A stretch of DNA of 64,000 bases from Pseudoruminococcus massiliensis. GTDB lineage: Bacteria > Bacillota > Clostridia > Oscillospirales > Acutalibacteraceae. The position numbers were made by a program, and so were the translations under genes. Numbering within the stretch: the stretch's first letter is position 1; each line of letters begins with the position of its first letter. The stretch covers positions 248,001-312,000 of the forward strand of contig NZ_OLMR01000003.1 of assembly GCF_900291955.1 (NCBI RefSeq). The letters are read 5' to 3'. Shown piece after piece: positions 62,839 through 64,000 of this stretch. The notes below the pieces were generated by a model. The model ran no database searches. It was not told the DNA's origin and was given only the letters and a program-made list of their open reading frames with translations.

Positions 62839-64000
62839 TCAAATGGTTTTTTGAGTGCAAGCCACACTATCAGAAGAAGCCCTCAACTCATCTTCTTTTA
62901 TTATATAAAGCTCTCTCATAAAATAGCGAAATGTTTCCATTGGATATTCATCTTGCATAGCAAAGAGAAAAATCCAATCATAAGGATTTCCAGCATATAA
63001 GGTAGGATAACCTGCATCTATAAGGTATCTGTTTATTTCTGCATAGCATCTTTCATTGTCATCATCAGCACAATAAACTTTAACATTATTTTTTAATAAG
63101 CGTTTTGTCCAATATTCATAAAAGACCAACAAAATAATGGTTTTGCGTACTAGCTCATTAGATTTATGTTCTCCTCTTAGTATAGCCTCCAAGCCTTGCC
63201 TGTCTGGAAATGAATCTTCTGCCAAAGGGTGCAATAAATCATTGTTTTTCAAAATGGGTTTTAAAGTTCTATCAGTATCAAGAACAAACAAAGGAGAATT
63301 ATCATAATCAAAATCATACAATCCCAGTATTTGAAGATAAATATCCCATACAGAACGCTTTTTTGATTCTGTCTTATCACCATTATTTATAAGATTAGGA
63401 AATAATAAAGCCTTTTCCCTTTCTGCTAAACCCTTAGATTTTTTAATTTCATTCCATATTTTCATTATGTATTTATAAGCTGTCGCATTATTATATCCGA
63501 ACTGTTCCAGATTATTATTAAAAAATTGTATCAGTTCTTCCTTAGATTTAAACCTATTTATCTCTTTAATAATCGACTCAGTAAATAGCACCTCATCATT
63601 AAAATCGACTTTTCCCTTTATATCACTTGGTGCCTTTTCAAGCAAATCTATTGTTTCAGCATAGCTCAATTCATTACTAATCGCATAATAGTAAATTGCT
63701 TCCTCAATATAATGGCAATCAAAGCCTCTCTGTAAGCATACTGTTCTGAAAAATTCCTCGCTTTCCTTTAAATCAAGTTTAAAAGCAAAACAAAATTGAA
63801 AAGCAATTTTTCTTTTTTCAATTCTCTTTTTCTCTGTAAACCATTTCTTTATATTTCTTGGCAAGGGTAAAATATCCGCTTTCTGAAATTTATCCTTAAT
63901 AAACTCAACCTTTTCATCAATATTCAATATATCTCCGATAAATCCCTTATTAATTATAAAAGTATCCAAAGTTTCATCAAAATCACGAAAAGATTTAGCG
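62839..64000 (-). CDS. Unrecognised partner protein, N-terminus cut by window edge
   Basis: The frame is open to the right edge (codons AKSFRDFDETL precede the TTG at 63969 with no stop or good ribosome site), so the N-terminus lies outside. At least 387 codons are present. Seen: PLPRNIKKWFTEKKRIEKRKIAFQFCFAFKLDLKESEEFFRTVCLQRGFDCHYIEEAIYYYAISNELSYAETIDLL-type helical region, then a region with GLEAILRGEHKSNELVRKTIILLVFYEYW. Mostly helical, no membrane segment. Found 50 bases before the kinase-STAND gene and likely co-transcribed. Function unknown; pattern recalls proteins that sit next to kinase genes in Clostridia. Confidence 0.6.
   Translation of the reverse strand, partial: AKSFRDFDETLDTFIINKGFIGDILNIDEKVEFIKDKFQKADILPLPRNIKKWFTEKKRIEKRKIAFQFCFAFKLDLKESEEFFRTVCLQRGFDCHYIEEAIYYYAISNELSYAETIDLLEKAPSDIKGKVDFNDEVLFTESIIKEINRFKSKEELIQFFNNNLEQFGYNNATAYKYIMKIWNEIKKSKGLAEREKALLFPNLINNGDKTESKKRSVWDIYLQILGLYDFDYDNSPLFVLDTDRTLKPILKNNDLLHPLAEDSFPDRQGLEAILRGEHKSNELVRKTIILLVFYEYWTKRLLKNNVKVYCADDDNERCYAEINRYLIDAGYPTLYAGNPYDWIFLFAMQDEYPMETFRYFMRELYIIKEDELRASSDSVACTQKTI

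Overview
The window reads as a chromosomal segment of a low-GC Gram-positive anaerobe, most likely a gut Clostridia of the Ruminococcaceae/Oscillospiraceae type. This is an inference from the AT-rich sequence, strong purine-rich ribosome binding sites, a fructose PTS with HPr, the Mn-riboswitch/P-type ATPase arrangement, a bifunctional AdhE, HemZ, the paired YmfF/YmfH-like M16 proteins, and a sortase-type peptide. Most genes lie on the minus strand; the main plus-strand block is a surface-polysaccharide cluster at 18.7-29.7 kb.

Layout. 1-5.7 kb: fructose operon fruR-fruK-fruA-ptsH-ptsI (minus), with ptsI cut by the left edge. 5.8-6.2 kb: remnant of an IS1182-type element. 6.3-10.0 kb: SRP RNA, dnaX, ybaB-like gene, recR, smpB and tmRNA (minus). 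10.1-13.5 kb: a P2A-type cation ATPase behind a probable yybP-ykoY (Mn2+) riboswitch, with a 0.3-kb hairpin-array repeat lodged between switch and gene. 13.5-18.4 kb: MurJ/SpoVB-like flippase, zinc-ribbon protein, uridine-kinase-like protein, hemZ. 18.7-31.5 kb: ABC polysaccharide exporter, glycosyltransferases, Ig-like protein, undecaprenyl-phosphate sugar transferase, EpsG-like polymerase, a tiny sortase substrate with its own promoter and terminator, DUF4422 protein, UDP-galactopyranose mutase and two GlfT2-like galactofuranosyltransferases. Together they would make and export a galactofuranose-containing surface glycan. 31.7-35.4 kb: patatin-like and other small metabolic genes. 35.5-38.2 kb: adhE with a promoter that overlaps a Rex-like site. 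38.6-44 kb: DUF5711 protein, ClC channel, repeat copies, P-loop protein, pgi. 44.1-51.2 kb: methyltransferase, prfC, a DegT/TarI-like/LicD trio (CDP-alditol-type glycan decoration), folD, lgt. 51.6-56.4 kb: two M16 peptidase homologues, glnB, amtB. 56.5-59.6 kb: cupin, secreted and lipoprotein genes, one decayed gene. 59.7-64 kb: a kinase-STAND NTPase-helical repeat protein and its partner gene, which runs off the right edge.

The most unusual structure is a dispersed, about 310-bp, non-coding element with terminal inverted repeats and about nine consecutive hairpins. There are three full-length copies (12.97, 41.42 and 51.27 kb) and two partial ones (41.73 and 54.38 kb). Stems differ between copies by paired changes while several loops stay fixed. 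Other points of interest are the 26-residue predicted sortase-anchored peptide inside the glycan locus, the kinase-STAND cassette, and the TarI-LicD pair. No tRNA, rRNA, CRISPR array or phage genes were seen.
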